A stretch of DNA of 64,000 bases. It comes from Gracilibacter sp. BRH_c7a. Lineage in GTDB: Bacteria; Bacillota; Desulfitobacteriia; Desulfitobacteriales; Syntrophobotulaceae. Location: positions 37,871-101,870 of the forward strand of contig LOEZ01000091.1 in the NCBI GenBank assembly GCA_001516055.1, written 5' to 3'. The translations under genes and the position numbers were made by a program. Under the pieces are notes generated by a model. It was not told the origin of the DNA. It saw only the letters and a program-made list of their open reading frames with translations, and did no database searches. Position 1 is the stretch's first letter; every line of letters starts with the position of its first letter. Shown one piece after another: positions 16,406 through 24,965 of the stretch.

Positions 16406-17575
16406 TTATATCATGTTTCCAAACATATAACCTGCTACGGTAGACATGAATACTACCAGGATGATATAGGTTAACGTTTTCTTAGTTCCCAGCACACTTT
16501 TAATAACCAACATATTTGGCAGACTCAGCGCAGGACCTGCCAGCAATAAGGCCAAGGCTGGGCCTTTACCCATACCGGCACCTAGCAGTCCCTGAATAAT
16601 CGGCACCTCAGTCAGAGTAGCGAAGTACATCAATGATCCCACAAACGAAGCGATCAGATTGGCCTGAATTGAATTACCTCCCACTAAAGAGGAAATCCAT
16701 TCGGCTGGGATTATCCCACCATTGGTTCCCGGTCTTCCCATCAGGAATCCTGCTGCCAGAACCCCAATAAACAATAGCGGTAAAATTAGTTTAGCAAAGT
16801 CCCAGGAAGAATCAACCCATTGTTTCAACTCATCTTTCTGGAACCAGCGAATAAGCATGTAAGCTAGTATGGCCAGTAATACAAAAGTTATTGGCCAATG
16901 CATCTGGTAAACCGTATACCAGAAACCTTCTGCAGTCTGTGGTTTGGCCCAAGCAGCAAATATGAGAATAAGTACCAGGGTCGAAAAATAAAGAAAATTC
17001 CTCGTGCCGCTTCTGCCAGATTCCTCTTCAAATCCTTCTTCAAATCCTAGAGCTTCATTCTTAGATTCTTCTTTACCATAAATCAAGGACATAATCAACC
17101 CAATGACTACAGCAAAAATGATTGCCCCTACCGCCCTAGCCAAACCCAATTCCCAACCCAGAATACGGGCAGTTAAGATTATGGCAAGAACATTAATGGC
17201 TGGTCCTGAATAAAGAAAGGCCACCGCAGGACCGATACCGGCACCTCTCCTATAGATTCCGGCAAAAAGCGGTAGTACGGTACAGGAACACACAGCCAAT
17301 ACCGTGCCTGAAACCGAAGCTACAGAATACGACATCAATTTATTGGCCTGGGGACCGAAATATCTAAGCACTGCACCCTGAGATACGAAGTTTGCTATAG
17401 CCCCAGCAATAAAAAATGCGGGAATCAGACAAAACAACACATGCTCCCTGGCATATTCCCCCAGCATCTTAAACGCCTCAAGGGTAGCAACCTCAACCGC
17501 CGGGTTCCCGAACGGAATCAGATAAGCTGCCAGAAATACACTGACAAATAGTAATAATTTTTGCCACTCTTTCAT
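16406..17575 (-). CDS. ArsP/YraQ-type (DUF318) permease
   Basis: A 389-residue membrane protein with two repeated bundles of spans joined by a charged loop (about residues 165-190). The first bundle contains AVCSCTVLPLFAGIYRRGAG and YSGPAINVLAIILTARILGWELG; the second has TEVPIIQGLLGAGMGKGPAL, both characteristic of the DUF318 permeases. Some members (ArsP) export organoarsenicals, and many sit beside ArsR and CxxC redox proteins as here. Substrate not proven; arsenite or a thiol-bound arsenic species is likely by context. GGAGATG precedes the ATG, and a 23-base operator-like site lies at 17601-17623. Confidence 0.82.
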   Translation of the reverse strand: MKEWQKLLLFVSVFLAAYLIPFGNPAVEVATLEAFKMLGEYAREHVLFCLIPAFFIAGAIANFVSQGAVLRYFGPQANKLMSYSVASVSGTVLAVCSCTVLPLFAGIYRRGAGIGPAVAFLYSGPAINVLAIILTARILGWELGLARAVGAIIFAVVIGLIMSLIYGKEESKNEALGFEEGFEEESGRSGTRNFLYFSTLVLILIFAAWAKPQTAEGFWYTVYQMHWPITFVLLAILAYMLIRWFQKDELKQWVDSSWDFAKLILPLLFIGVLAAGFLMGRPGTNGGIIPAEWISSLVGGNSIQANLIASFVGSLMYFATLTEVPIIQGLLGAGMGKGPALALLLAGPALSLPNMLVIKSVLGTKKTLTYIILVVFMSTVAGYMFGNMI

Positions 17576-17600
17576 TTGATCATCTCCAATTTCCTTATCA

Positions 17601-17623
17601 GTATATTCTTATTTACTTATATT
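17601..17623. promoter_or_regulatory. ArsR-type operator candidate, copy 1
   Basis: A site beginning GTATATTCTTATTTACTTAT, upstream of the permease gene. It matches three other sites in the window at 17960, 19407 and 25183. Confidence 0.6.
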
Positions 17624-17682
17624 GTTTACGAGCCATATTATTAGCTTCCTAAATGAAAGCTAATAATATAACTTTGCGAACA

Positions 17683-17919
17683 TTAAGACGACTTGAGAAT
17701 TTTCTCGACTTCCTCCTTCGAAGGGAGCTTACCGGCTAACTTCACTTTGCCATCAATAATAAGACCTGGGGTCATCAGTATACCAGTCTGGGCAATCTCT
17801 TTTATATCCGTCATCTTGTTAATAGAAGCATCAACTCCTTGTTCGGCGGCAACTTCCCTGACTATTTCTTCAAGCTTCTTGCATTTCATGCAACCAGTTC
17901 CTACGATAGTAATATCCAT
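17683..17919 (-). CDS. Small thioredoxin-like CxxC protein
   Basis: A 78-residue thioredoxin-fold protein of the TIGR00412 / redox-active disulfide protein 2 type. The active site is GTGCMKCKKLEE near residue 10, the cis-Pro block is ILMTPGLIIDGKV, and it ends after PSKEEVEKIL. Such proteins are regularly encoded beside DUF318 permeases and ArsR, and are thought to reduce or hand over the metalloid. A second, truncated copy lies at 24966-25139. The gene has a large dyad and the shared 23-base site just upstream. Confidence 0.87.
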   Translation of the reverse strand: MDITIVGTGCMKCKKLEEIVREVAAEQGVDASINKMTDIKEIAQTGILMTPGLIIDGKVKLAGKLPSKEEVEKILKSS

Positions 17920-17949
17920 GTTTTCATTCCCTCCTAATTTATATCAAAG

Positions 17950-17993
17950 AATTCAATAAGTATATTCGTATATTATTATATGCTTATTGAATT
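17950..17993. promoter_or_regulatory. ArsR-type operator candidate, copy 2, inside a long dyad
   Basis: The site GTATATTCGTATATTATTAT starts at 17960. It is enclosed by inverted arms ATTCAATAAG (17951-17960) and CTTATTGAAT (17983-17992), extendable with one mismatch. It lies about 30 bases before the small redox-protein start. Confidence 0.6.
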
Positions 17994-18078
17994 TTTAGTT
18001 CAAGCGAAATCTATAAAAAGATTAATTATTTTTTCTTTCAAATACAAATGCAAGCCGAGCAATGGGTACTTTTCTCGC

Positions 18079-18780
18079 TTACAGTCCTAAATAAAACATA
18101 TAAAATCCTATCAGCAATATGACCAAACCCATAAATATTTTTAATAAACTACTTGCCCTCCCATATCTTTCACTTGCCGATAACTTCTGAACAAAACCTA
18201 CGGATGTCCCTGCAATCAGAACGAGTACACTATGCCCCATCGAATAAAGCAATAGGAGTACAATACCAAAGAAAAGGCTACCTTCTTTAGCAACCATAGC
18301 AAGCAATACCACTAGAACCGGAGTTGCACAAGGGGAGGAGAAGAACCCTCCTAACACCCCCGCTATAAACGCACCCAAAAAACCGCGTTTGGTATTTTTG
18401 CTTATTAAATAAGTAGATGGAATAAAATTATATATTTCCCATATCTGGAGTGCCATCATTACCATTAGCATACCAAGAATTAAATACCACCACGACCCTG
18501 TAGCTTGCATCAGTCTTCCAAGCAGAGAGGCCGCCGTTCCAAGTACGGTAAATGTAACCGCCATGCCAACCGCAAATACCACTGATAGTCTAAAAGCCCT
18601 TCGTGTATCCTTACCTCCTGTACTACCTACGTATCCTATCACCAGCGGAACACTAGTCAGTGAACAGGGCGTAACTGAAGTAAGCAACCCTGCGAGGAGT
18701 GCCAGGATTGGTGCCAACCATATATTCGCAGTAATAGCAGATGAGAGTATTTCTAACCACTGATTGATCATGGTCTCCAT
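18079..18780 (-). CDS. CcdA/DsbD-like thiol-disulfide transmembrane electron carrier
   Basis: A 233-residue membrane protein with six spans. The paired conserved cysteines are seen in TPCSLTSVPLVIGYVG (about residue 38) and SSPCATPVLVVLLA (about residue 150), the CcdA/DsbD beta-domain pattern that moves reducing equivalents across the membrane. It abuts the upstream thioredoxin gene (shared base at 18780), so electrons probably pass to that anchored thioredoxin. The DUF318 permease and small redox protein follow on the same strand, making a thiol-redox module within the arsenic block. Confidence 0.85.
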   Translation of the reverse strand: METMINQWLEILSSAITANIWLAPILALLAGLLTSVTPCSLTSVPLVIGYVGSTGGKDTRRAFRLSVVFAVGMAVTFTVLGTAASLLGRLMQATGSWWYLILGMLMVMMALQIWEIYNFIPSTYLISKNTKRGFLGAFIAGVLGGFFSSPCATPVLVVLLAMVAKEGSLFFGIVLLLLYSMGHSVLVLIAGTSVGFVQKLSASERYGRASSLLKIFMGLVILLIGFYMFYLGL

Positions 18781-19349
18781 TATTCCACTCCCATTTCCTT
18801 TAACACTGCCAGAAGTTGTTCTTTTGTCATCCCACCTTCATGTGTGGTAAAGACATGTTCATTAGTGGTCTTCGCGTTATACTTTTTTAATGGTAACGTA
18901 TTCGGATCTTCAGGAGTATACGGCTTACCCTTGGCGTCAATAAAGACCTGAGTTGGAATCACACTAATTGGATAGCCCTTTGCCAAGTCCGGGAATTTCC
19001 AGACATCTACAAATCTAATAATAGCCTTACCTTGAAGTTCTTCATTTAGCTCCTTTAACACAGGAGCCATCTCTTTACAAGGAATACAGGAGTCCGCACC
19101 AAAGTCAATAATAATCGGAATACCATAAGATTTTAGCTTTTCCATGTCTATTTCTTTCGTAACAAGTAACGAAAAATCAGAGTTACTATCGGCCACACCA
19201 GCCGACAGTTGACTTTGATTGCTATCTATTTCGGACTCAGTAGGTTGATTTTTCATATACCAGATTCCTACAATGACTACAACGATAAAGATCGGTACCA
19301 TCATTCTAATCCAAGGAGATTTTGAAGGATTTGATGCCATGATGAACAT
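18780..19349 (-). CDS. Membrane-anchored thioredoxin-like protein
   Basis: A 189-residue protein with one N-terminal membrane anchor (about residues 15-32, MMVPIFIVVVIVGIWYM) and an extracytoplasmic thioredoxin domain. The active site is DSCIPCKEMAPVL near residue 88, and the cis-Pro region is YPISVIPTQVFID. A second ATG three codons in is possible; ribosome signals do not decide between them. It is coupled to the CcdA-like gene, which likely keeps it reduced. A role in reducing extracytoplasmic thiols or arsenic species is inferred from context only. Confidence 0.83.
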   Translation of the reverse strand: MFIMASNPSKSPWIRMMVPIFIVVVIVGIWYMKNQPTESEIDSNQSQLSAGVADSNSDFSLLVTKEIDMEKLKSYGIPIIIDFGADSCIPCKEMAPVLKELNEELQGKAIIRFVDVWKFPDLAKGYPISVIPTQVFIDAKGKPYTPEDPNTLPLKKYNAKTTNEHVFTTHEGGMTKEQLLAVLKEMGVE

Positions 19350-19406
19350 ATTTAACTCAACCTTTCAACATTATTTGGGAAACACTATTTGCTTTTACTA
19401 ATATAA

Positions 19407-19429
19407 GTATATTCTTATTTACTAATATA
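19407..19429. promoter_or_regulatory. ArsR-type operator candidate, copy 3
   Basis: GTATATTCTTATTTACTAAT, 58 bases before the anchored thioredoxin gene. Nearly identical to copy 1. Confidence 0.6.
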
Positions 19430-19471
19430 TAATAGTATGCCTATCATTTCAAGTATAAGATAGACAAAAGC

Positions 19472-19510
19472 AAAGACAAATGAAACAGGTTTTCTGTCTC
19501 ATTTGTCTTT
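19472..19510. terminator. Hairpin in the arsC-thioredoxin gap
   Basis: A 17-base stem with one mismatch (AAAGACAAATGA pairs with TCATTTGTCTTT), loop GTTTT, T-rich on both sides. It lies in the 390-base gap 19350-19739 after the arsenic operon and can end that transcript. The rest of the gap holds no gene. Confidence 0.65.
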
Positions 19511-19680
19511 TATACCATTAACAACAACCGTTTTTTTAATAGTAAGCAAAAAAGGTATGAGCAACAAGCTATACTTTTTCCTCAATATATCTGAGTATTG
19601 TTAAAACTATACCATTGTATATGATAAAATGTCGATACTATAAATGCGTGACAAAAATTAGCATAAAACTTTCTTTTAAC

Positions 19681-19718
19681 TAGCAGTAACTCAAGCTATG
19701 ACGCTTGAGTTACTGCTA
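19681..19718. terminator. Perfect 16-base stem just after arsC
   Basis: TAGCAGTAACTCAAGC pairs perfectly with GCTTGAGTTACTGCTA over loop TATGAC, 21 bases after the arsC stop. No real U-tract follows, so it may stabilise the 3' end of the transcript instead of acting as a classical terminator. Confidence 0.6.
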
Positions 19719-19739
19719 TATGCCGGAAACGCAAGGATA

Positions 19740-20147
19740 TTACCAGAGACTATTAATCCTTTTCTTAAGATCCAAGATCTTTTCTTCAATTATCTTGGCT
19801 GTTCTAATAAATTCTTCTTTCTCTTTACCTGTCGGATCCTCTAATCCCCAGTCTTCTCTATGCTTCGATGGCAGGTAAGGGCAGTCGACATTACATCCCA
19901 TTGTGATAACCACATCTACCGGCGGGATGTCTGAGATTAATTTAGATGTTTGAGTCTCGTTCATATCCACGTCATAGAGTTCCTTGATTACGGCTACTGC
20001 ATCCTGGTTGATCTGAGGCTTTGTTTCCGTTCCTGCGGAAAAAGCTTCAAAACTATCGGAGGCAATCAGTCTCGAAATCGCTTCCGCCATCTGGGAACGG
20101 CAGGAATTATGAACACAAACGAAGGCAACTTTGATTCTTTCAGTCAT
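19740..20147 (-). CDS. arsC: Thioredoxin-coupled arsenate reductase
   Basis: A 135-residue cytoplasmic enzyme of the low-molecular-weight phosphatase fold that reduces arsenate to arsenite. The P-loop CVHNSCRSQMAEA places the nucleophile at Cys11. The redox pair is in MGCNVDCPYLP (Cys85 and Cys89), the short-spaced version common in anaerobes, and the Asp loop is EDWGLEDPTG. It is the last gene of the arsR-arsD-arsA-acr3-arsC operon, 13 bases after acr3. The separate respiratory arsenate reductase encoded near 31-33.5 kb acts outside the cytoplasm; this one is for resistance. Confidence 0.93.
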   Translation of the reverse strand: MTERIKVAFVCVHNSCRSQMAEAISRLIASDSFEAFSAGTETKPQINQDAVAVIKELYDVDMNETQTSKLISDIPPVDVVITMGCNVDCPYLPSKHREDWGLEDPTGKEKEEFIRTAKIIEEKILDLKKRINSLW

Positions 20148-20160
20148 TGGCGTACTCCTT

Positions 20161-21198
20161 TTACATGTCTAATTTGGACTCTGGAAACCAATTTCTCGTT
20201 TTATTGGCTATACGTACCAGCGCCAACATCAAAGGCACCTCTACTAAAACTCCTACGACAGTAGCAAGAGTTGCGCCAGAATCTAAGCCAAACAAAGCAA
20301 TAGCAACAGCGACAGCTAATTCAAAAAAATTGCTGGCTCCGATCATCCCTGCAGGCGCAGCGATATTATGAGGAAGTTTCCAGGCTTTAGCCCAACCATA
20401 TGCGATAGTAAAGATTAAGAACGTCTGGATGGTTAAGGGAATTGCGATCATGGCAATATGCAGTGGGTTACCCAGAATCACATCACCCTGGAAGGAGAAG
20501 ATAATAATCAGAGTCAGCAATAGGCCGACTATGGTCGTATTATTAAACTTCGAAATAAAATTATTCTCAAAGTAATGAAGACCTTTATTCTTAATAATGT
20601 ATTTTCTCGAAAAGTATCCTGCTGTAAATGGAATCACGACAAATAACAGCACGGAGAGAAACAACGTTTCATATGGTACAAAAACATCACTTACACCTAA
20701 TAGAAAAGCCACTATAGGGGTAAAGGCAAAAAGCAATATTATATCGTTGACCGCAACTTGAACTAAAGTATATGCTGGATTCCCTTTCGTAAGATGGCTC
20801 CAGACAAACACCATAGCAGTACAGGGTGCTGCTCCTAATAGAATCGCTCCTGCCAAATACTGAGTTCCCAAGTCTTCAGATATCCAGGGTGCAAAAACGA
20901 TCTTCAGAAAGAAAAATGCTATCAGATACATAGTAAAAGGCTTAATTAGCCAGTTGATAACCGTCGTCACTGTCAGGCCTTTTGGGTTTTTGGTTGCTTG
21001 CAGAATACTGCTGAAATCAATTTTTAACATCATCGGATAGATCATAAGCCAGATTAGAATAGCAACGGGTATCGATACATTGGCATATTCGAATTGGCTT
21101 AGAAATTCAGGTACTCCTGGAAAAAATTGACCAATGGCGACTCCGACAACTATACATATGGCTACCCAAAGGGTTAGATATCTTTCAAAAAATCCCAT
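20161..21198 (-). CDS. acr3: Acr3-type arsenite efflux transporter
   Basis: A 345-residue membrane protein with ten predicted spans. Family signatures are clear: IPVAILIWLMIYPMML, the conserved Cys in GAAPCTAMVFVWSHLTKG (about residue 128) and GASNFFELAVAVAIALFG near residue 290. It extrudes arsenite, either with proton motive force alone or energised by the ArsA ATPase encoded directly upstream. The order arsD-arsA-acr3-arsC on one strand with short gaps supports a single transcript. Confidence 0.93.
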   Translation of the reverse strand: MGFFERYLTLWVAICIVVGVAIGQFFPGVPEFLSQFEYANVSIPVAILIWLMIYPMMLKIDFSSILQATKNPKGLTVTTVINWLIKPFTMYLIAFFFLKIVFAPWISEDLGTQYLAGAILLGAAPCTAMVFVWSHLTKGNPAYTLVQVAVNDIILLFAFTPIVAFLLGVSDVFVPYETLFLSVLLFVVIPFTAGYFSRKYIIKNKGLHYFENNFISKFNNTTIVGLLLTLIIIFSFQGDVILGNPLHIAMIAIPLTIQTFLIFTIAYGWAKAWKLPHNIAAPAGMIGASNFFELAVAVAIALFGLDSGATLATVVGVLVEVPLMLALVRIANKTRNWFPESKLDM

Positions 21199-21252
21199 AA
21201 ACTTTCTCCTTAATAAATTTAACGTTTCGATAAATTCAATGTCTCACGCTTA

Positions 21253-22992
21253 TCACAACTCACTCAGCTTTTCACCCTTAATATCATCAGCACTCCAGGC
21301 GATGATCGCAAACTTACCGTTGGTGTGAGCATCGACCTTATTGATCCACTCAATTTCATTACTTGCTTTCGCTGCTAATATCTGATTTGTCGTGCCAGTA
21401 CGGTACAATGAGGAATTGATAACCCACCATTTTGTACCTATCTTTGCACGTTTTAAATCTTCTTCCAGCCGCATTGCTTCATATACGGGTGTGGCCTCAG
21501 CAAGAGTTACAATAATGACTTCGGTTTCCTCCAGGTTACGCAGACGCGGCAACAATTTCTTGGCAGATTCGGGTACCCCCCCTTGTGAACGCTTAATTTC
21601 TTGGTTATAGCTTTGGGTGGAGTCCAGCAGAAGGAGCGTATGCCCTGTAGGAGCTGTATCGATAACTACGACTTCCTGCTCAGCTTTTTCCACAATCTCC
21701 GCGAAAGCACGGAATACAGCTATTTCCTGGGTGCAGGGTGATCTCAGATCCTCCTCCACATAGGCAACATCTTCTTCCGACATGGTCTCTCTTACTTTTG
21801 ATAATACTTCCTCCTGATATTTCTTCAGTTCGGCATCTTCATCAATGTGACTCATGGTGATCCCACTGTTCTCATCGATTACAGATTTGAGGTGGGCTGC
21901 GGGATCGGTTGTGGTCAAATGAACTTTTTTACCTTTAGACGATAATCCTAAAGCAATCGCTGCGGCGATAGTGGTCTTACCTACACCTCCTTTGCCCATG
22001 GTAAAGATTACTTTTTTTTGGCTCTTGTAAAGATCATCAATCACATCTTTCAGATTGAGAATGTTTTGAGCGTGTATCTTCTCGTTACTGACAACATAAT
22101 TATCCTTGGTGAGAAAGGCACGTACATTATCTATCCCTGTGATGTTATAAGCTCTCAGGGGTATCATATAAGAGGTGATTCCCTGTAGACTCTGCGGGAT
22201 TTCGCTTAGTGCTTTTTGTTGTTTATGATACAGGCTTGCGGAGACAGAATCATCGTGGGATGTCAATACACCGTTGATAACCAACATCTGATTATTTACA
22301 CCGATTTCCTCAAGCTCCTTGGCTGCTCTTTCCGCTTCTTTCAGTGGAGATTCCTCAGGACGGGAGACCAAAACCAGGGTAGTTAGTTTTGCATCAGCCA
22401 AGGTATCAACTGCTTTTTTATAGGTATCTTTCTGGCTCTCCAATCCGGACAGCTGTCCCAGGCAAGATGCCCCGTGTGTACTCTCACTGATAAAGCTGCT
22501 CCAGGCTGAAGGCAGCTGCATCATCCTCAGGGTATGACCTGTAGGCGCAGTATCGAAGATTACATAGTCGTATTCTTCCTGCACCTTTTCATCGGTGATA
22601 AAAGCTGAGAATTCGTTGAAAGCTGCAATCTCAACCGTGCAGGATCCGGAAAGCTGTTCTTCCATGTTATTAAGGACAGTCTCAGGTAATTTACCCCTGT
22701 AAGGACCAATAACTTTCTCACGATATTCAGCTGCTGCCTCGATAGGATCAAGGTTGGCCACCACAAGGTTTGAAACCTCTTCTATTGGCACCCCTTTATT
22801 GCTCAGCTCAGTACCGAATACATCCTGTAAGTTCGAGGCCGGATCGGTACTGATTAAAAGTACCTTTTTACCGCTATCGGCCAGGGTAACAGCTGTAGCA
22901 CAGGCGGTCGAAGTTTTGCCAACTCCGCCTTTACCTGTAAAAAATAAATATTTGGTGAGACTTATCTTGCTTAGATCAAATGCTTCAAACAT
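21253..22992 (-). CDS. arsA: Arsenite-stimulated pump ATPase ArsA
   Basis: A 579-residue, internally duplicated ATPase. Both halves have a deviant Walker A GKGGVGKT (about residues 20 and 335) and the DTAPTGHT signature (about 148 and 447). Candidate arsenite-binding cysteines lie in GSCTVEIAAF, ASCLGQL and SPCTQEIAVF, matching the three metal-site positions of E. coli ArsA. It receives As(III) from ArsD and drives the Acr3 pump. The length fits the family. The gene follows arsD by ten bases. Confidence 0.94.
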   Translation of the reverse strand: MFEAFDLSKISLTKYLFFTGKGGVGKTSTACATAVTLADSGKKVLLISTDPASNLQDVFGTELSNKGVPIEEVSNLVVANLDPIEAAAEYREKVIGPYRGKLPETVLNNMEEQLSGSCTVEIAAFNEFSAFITDEKVQEEYDYVIFDTAPTGHTLRMMQLPSAWSSFISESTHGASCLGQLSGLESQKDTYKKAVDTLADAKLTTLVLVSRPEESPLKEAERAAKELEEIGVNNQMLVINGVLTSHDDSVSASLYHKQQKALSEIPQSLQGITSYMIPLRAYNITGIDNVRAFLTKDNYVVSNEKIHAQNILNLKDVIDDLYKSQKKVIFTMGKGGVGKTTIAAAIALGLSSKGKKVHLTTTDPAAHLKSVIDENSGITMSHIDEDAELKKYQEEVLSKVRETMSEEDVAYVEEDLRSPCTQEIAVFRAFAEIVEKAEQEVVVIDTAPTGHTLLLLDSTQSYNQEIKRSQGGVPESAKKLLPRLRNLEETEVIIVTLAEATPVYEAMRLEEDLKRAKIGTKWWVINSSLYRTGTTNQILAAKASNEIEWINKVDAHTNGKFAIIAWSADDIKGEKLSEL

Positions 22993-23002
22993 AATTCACC
23001 TC

Positions 23003-23377
23003 TTAACAGCAGCCGTTCGGACCGCAGCAACCGCTGTCTTCTTGTTTTAGCACAAAGGTATGCTTAGCTTTTATTTCCACACCTAACAAGGTAGAAAGTT
23101 CTTCGTTGGTAGGATATTCTTTCTTTTTGACAACTTCACCATCTATGATTGTAACAGGCAGGACGTCTACACCATCTTCCTTAAGAAGATCATTAATTGT
23201 TTTGTTGGAGATAAATTCCTGAGGCTCATTAGCTAAGCCATATCTCTTGATGTCAATACCTTTTTCTTTTAGCACATTGATTAAAGAAGCCATTCTCAGA
23301 AGCTCAGGATCAATAGCTGGTCCACAAACTCCTGTATCACAACACATTGCCGGGTCAAAGATTTTGATTTTCTTCAT
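23003..23377 (-). CDS. arsD: Arsenic metallochaperone ArsD
   Basis: A 124-residue metallochaperone. The three conserved cysteines are Cys12, Cys13 and Cys18 (AMCCDTGVCGP). The protein ends with two vicinal pairs, 117/118 and 123/124 (GCCGPNGCC). ArsD binds As(III), usually as a glutathione or thiol complex, and passes it to ArsA. It lies between arsR and arsA in the standard order. The CC-rich end resembles those of HgcB and the DUF2703 protein nearby. Confidence 0.93.
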   Translation of the reverse strand: MKKIKIFDPAMCCDTGVCGPAIDPELLRMASLINVLKEKGIDIKRYGLANEPQEFISNKTINDLLKEDGVDVLPVTIIDGEVVKKKEYPTNEELSTLLGVEIKAKHTFVLKQEDSGCCGPNGCC

Positions 23378-23412
23378 GAGTTTCCTCCTTAAATTATATA
23401 ATAGGCCTTACC

Positions 23413-23730
23413 TTAGCACTTCGTATTCTTATTTATCATACAAATACATTTTTCCTTTGGTGTCGTAATCTCATTTATAAAATATACAATTGCATCCGTT
23501 TTATCCTTATTGAGTGTGTATCTCATCCATGCTCCATCACGAACAGCGTTTACGAGGTTGCTTTCCGCTAAAATTTTCATATGATAGCTGAGCGTTGATT
23601 GAGATATACTCAGATTTTCCAAAATGTCACAAGCGCACATCTCCCCACATGACAGCATATCTACGATTTTTAAGCGTGTTTCATCTGATAATGCCTTAAA
23701 TACGGAAGCAAACTCAATATAAGAATTCAT
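23413..23730 (-). CDS. arsR: ArsR repressor of the arsDA-acr3-arsC operon
   Basis: A 105-residue winged-helix repressor from the preferred start at 23730 (MNSYIEFASVFKALSDETRL). The longer frame, opening at 23829, would add 33 residues with no homology and run through likely operator DNA. The inducer site is CGEMCACDIL, with the CxC that binds As(III), and recognition helix SISQSTLSYHMKIL follows. It ends in several Cys and Lys (KCICMINKNTKC). TTGAAT-GAT-ATTCAA (23764-23778) lies 34 bases upstream and is a good operator candidate. It heads the ars operon. Confidence 0.88.
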   Translation of the reverse strand: MNSYIEFASVFKALSDETRLKIVDMLSCGEMCACDILENLSISQSTLSYHMKILAESNLVNAVRDGAWMRYTLNKDKTDAIVYFINEITTPKEKCICMINKNTKC

Positions 23731-23749
23731 AAAACCCCACACTCCATTG

Positions 23750-23834
23750 TCATATTGATATCTTTGAATGATATTCAATTTTATCGATATCTTAGTGCTT
23801 ATTTTAATGGTCATATCGATATATGTCAATATGA
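23750..23834. promoter_or_regulatory. Probable ars operon operator region
   Basis: Contains the perfect dyad TTGAAT-GAT-ATTCAA at 23764-23778, the palindrome ATATCGATAT near 23813, and distant inverted arms TCATATTGA (23750) and TCAATATGA (23826). It lies upstream of arsR and downstream of the divergent rhodanese promoter. Confidence 0.55.
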
Positions 23835-23943
23835 TTTAAATAGTAACAAATATCACTGATTAAAACAATTTCGCCTGATACAATGGGTTTGAACAAGTGA
23901 ACATATTCTCATGTTATTTTCTTATATTATAGGAGGAGCAAAA

Positions 23944-24813
23944 ATGGTGTTCAAGAATTTTAAACCAGATACCATGATAGTAGCCCTGATTCTCGTCATC
24001 AGTCTTATTACAGGCTGCAGCTCTCAACCCATCATCCAGCCATCTCCGTCGTCTTCACCACAATCCCCATCCTCTGCCCCTGCAGCTGCCACAATTCAAG
24101 ATCCAATTCAAACCAACATACTAGAAATCGAAGAATGGAAAGCAAAAATGACCGGTGAAATCAATAAAGATTATTATGTGATAGACCTCCGTACCCCCGG
24201 AGAAATTGAGTATGCAACAGCAATAAAGGGATCAATCAATATCGACGCCAATGAAACGCTGGCCAAAGGTAATGTGGCCATTATAGCTGAAAAGCTGGCT
24301 GATGTTCCTAAGGATGCCTTGATTCTGCTTCACTGCAGGTCTGGCGGCCGTGTCAAGGCTAGCCTGGCGAAATTTACTGAAGCCGGCTATACCAATGTAT
24401 TTGGACTGGATGGCTGGACTGTATTTGATGCTAAAGGCTATATGAGCGCAGCTAAAATAAATCCGAACACCGAGCACCTGAAACCAGAAGCTTGGGAGCC
24501 CAAGATTAACGGAAAAATTGGCAAAGACTACTATGTTATCGACAGCCGTACCAAGGAACTTTATGATGCCGGACACATCGAAGGTGCTATGAACTTAGAT
24601 TCCAGTGTAACGTTCACTGTAGATCATGCTGTTACAATGGCTCAAGTAGAGCAAGCTATTCCTGAGAAAGATGCGATTATTCTAGTACACTGTGGTGCCG
24701 GGACAAAGGCCAGAATAGTACAGACTCATCTTAAAGCAGAAGGTTATACTAATGTCTTTGTTCTGGATAACCCGATAACCATTGATAAGGATGGAAACTA
24801 TAGATTTGAATAA
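23944..24813 (+). CDS. Double-rhodanese lipoprotein
   Basis: A 289-residue extracytoplasmic protein. The start at 23944 is chosen because AGGAGGAGC lies just before it; the longer frame adds eleven residues. A lipoprotein signal ends at LITGCSS (Cys25), followed by a Pro/Ser-rich linker. Two rhodanese domains follow, each with an intact Cys loop: HCRSGGRVKA (Cys131) and HCGAGTKARI (Cys250). Two active domains are unusual; the YnjE-like protein here has only one. It is divergent from the arsenic operon, so shared control with ArsR sites is possible. Role in sulfane sulfur or arsenic detoxification is inference. Confidence 0.82.
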   Translation: MVFKNFKPDTMIVALILVISLITGCSSQPIIQPSPSSSPQSPSSAPAAATIQDPIQTNILEIEEWKAKMTGEINKDYYVIDLRTPGEIEYATAIKGSINIDANETLAKGNVAIIAEKLADVPKDALILLHCRSGGRVKASLAKFTEAGYTNVFGLDGWTVFDAKGYMSAAKINPNTEHLKPEAWEPKINGKIGKDYYVIDSRTKELYDAGHIEGAMNLDSSVTFTVDHAVTMAQVEQAIPEKDAIILVHCGAGTKARIVQTHLKAEGYTNVFVLDNPITIDKDGNYRFE

Positions 24814-24832
24814 GAAAGTGCCCACAACCGAA

Positions 24833-24945
24833 GCTATCAAATTAGCTTGAATGGAATTACCACCTACCAAGACTCCGATAAATAATAGCGGTAAAATTAG
24901 CTTTGCAAAATCCCAGGAAGAAACAACCCATTGTTTTACATCCTT
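24833..24945 (-). pseudogene. Fragment of a second DUF318 permease gene
   Basis: Minus-strand DNA closely matching two separate parts of the intact permease gene at 16406-17575: the GGNSIQANLIAS segment and the SSWDFAKLILPLLFIGV segment. About 70 bases between them are deleted. The piece overlaps only noncoding DNA after the rhodanese stop. It is the decayed partner of the truncated redox-protein copy immediately upstream in gene order. Confidence 0.8.
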
Positions 24946-24960
24946 CTTTGAGGATGTAAA
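24935..24960. repeat. Perfect hairpin at a deletion junction
   Basis: TTTACATCCT and AGGATGTAAA are exact inverted arms around TCTTTG. The hairpin lies between the permease fragment and the truncated redox-protein copy, where a large stretch present in the intact locus is missing. Confidence 0.75.
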
Positions 24961-24965
24961 TCAAT

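Noticed and set aside
19681..19718. Small RNA gene
   Set aside because: A perfect hairpin alone, 21 bases after a stop codon, is better explained as an mRNA 3'-end structure.
24682..24870. Minus-strand frame overlapping the end of the double-rhodanese gene
   Set aside because: Only its first residues match the permease; the rest is antisense of the rhodanese gene. Treated as part of the permease fragment.
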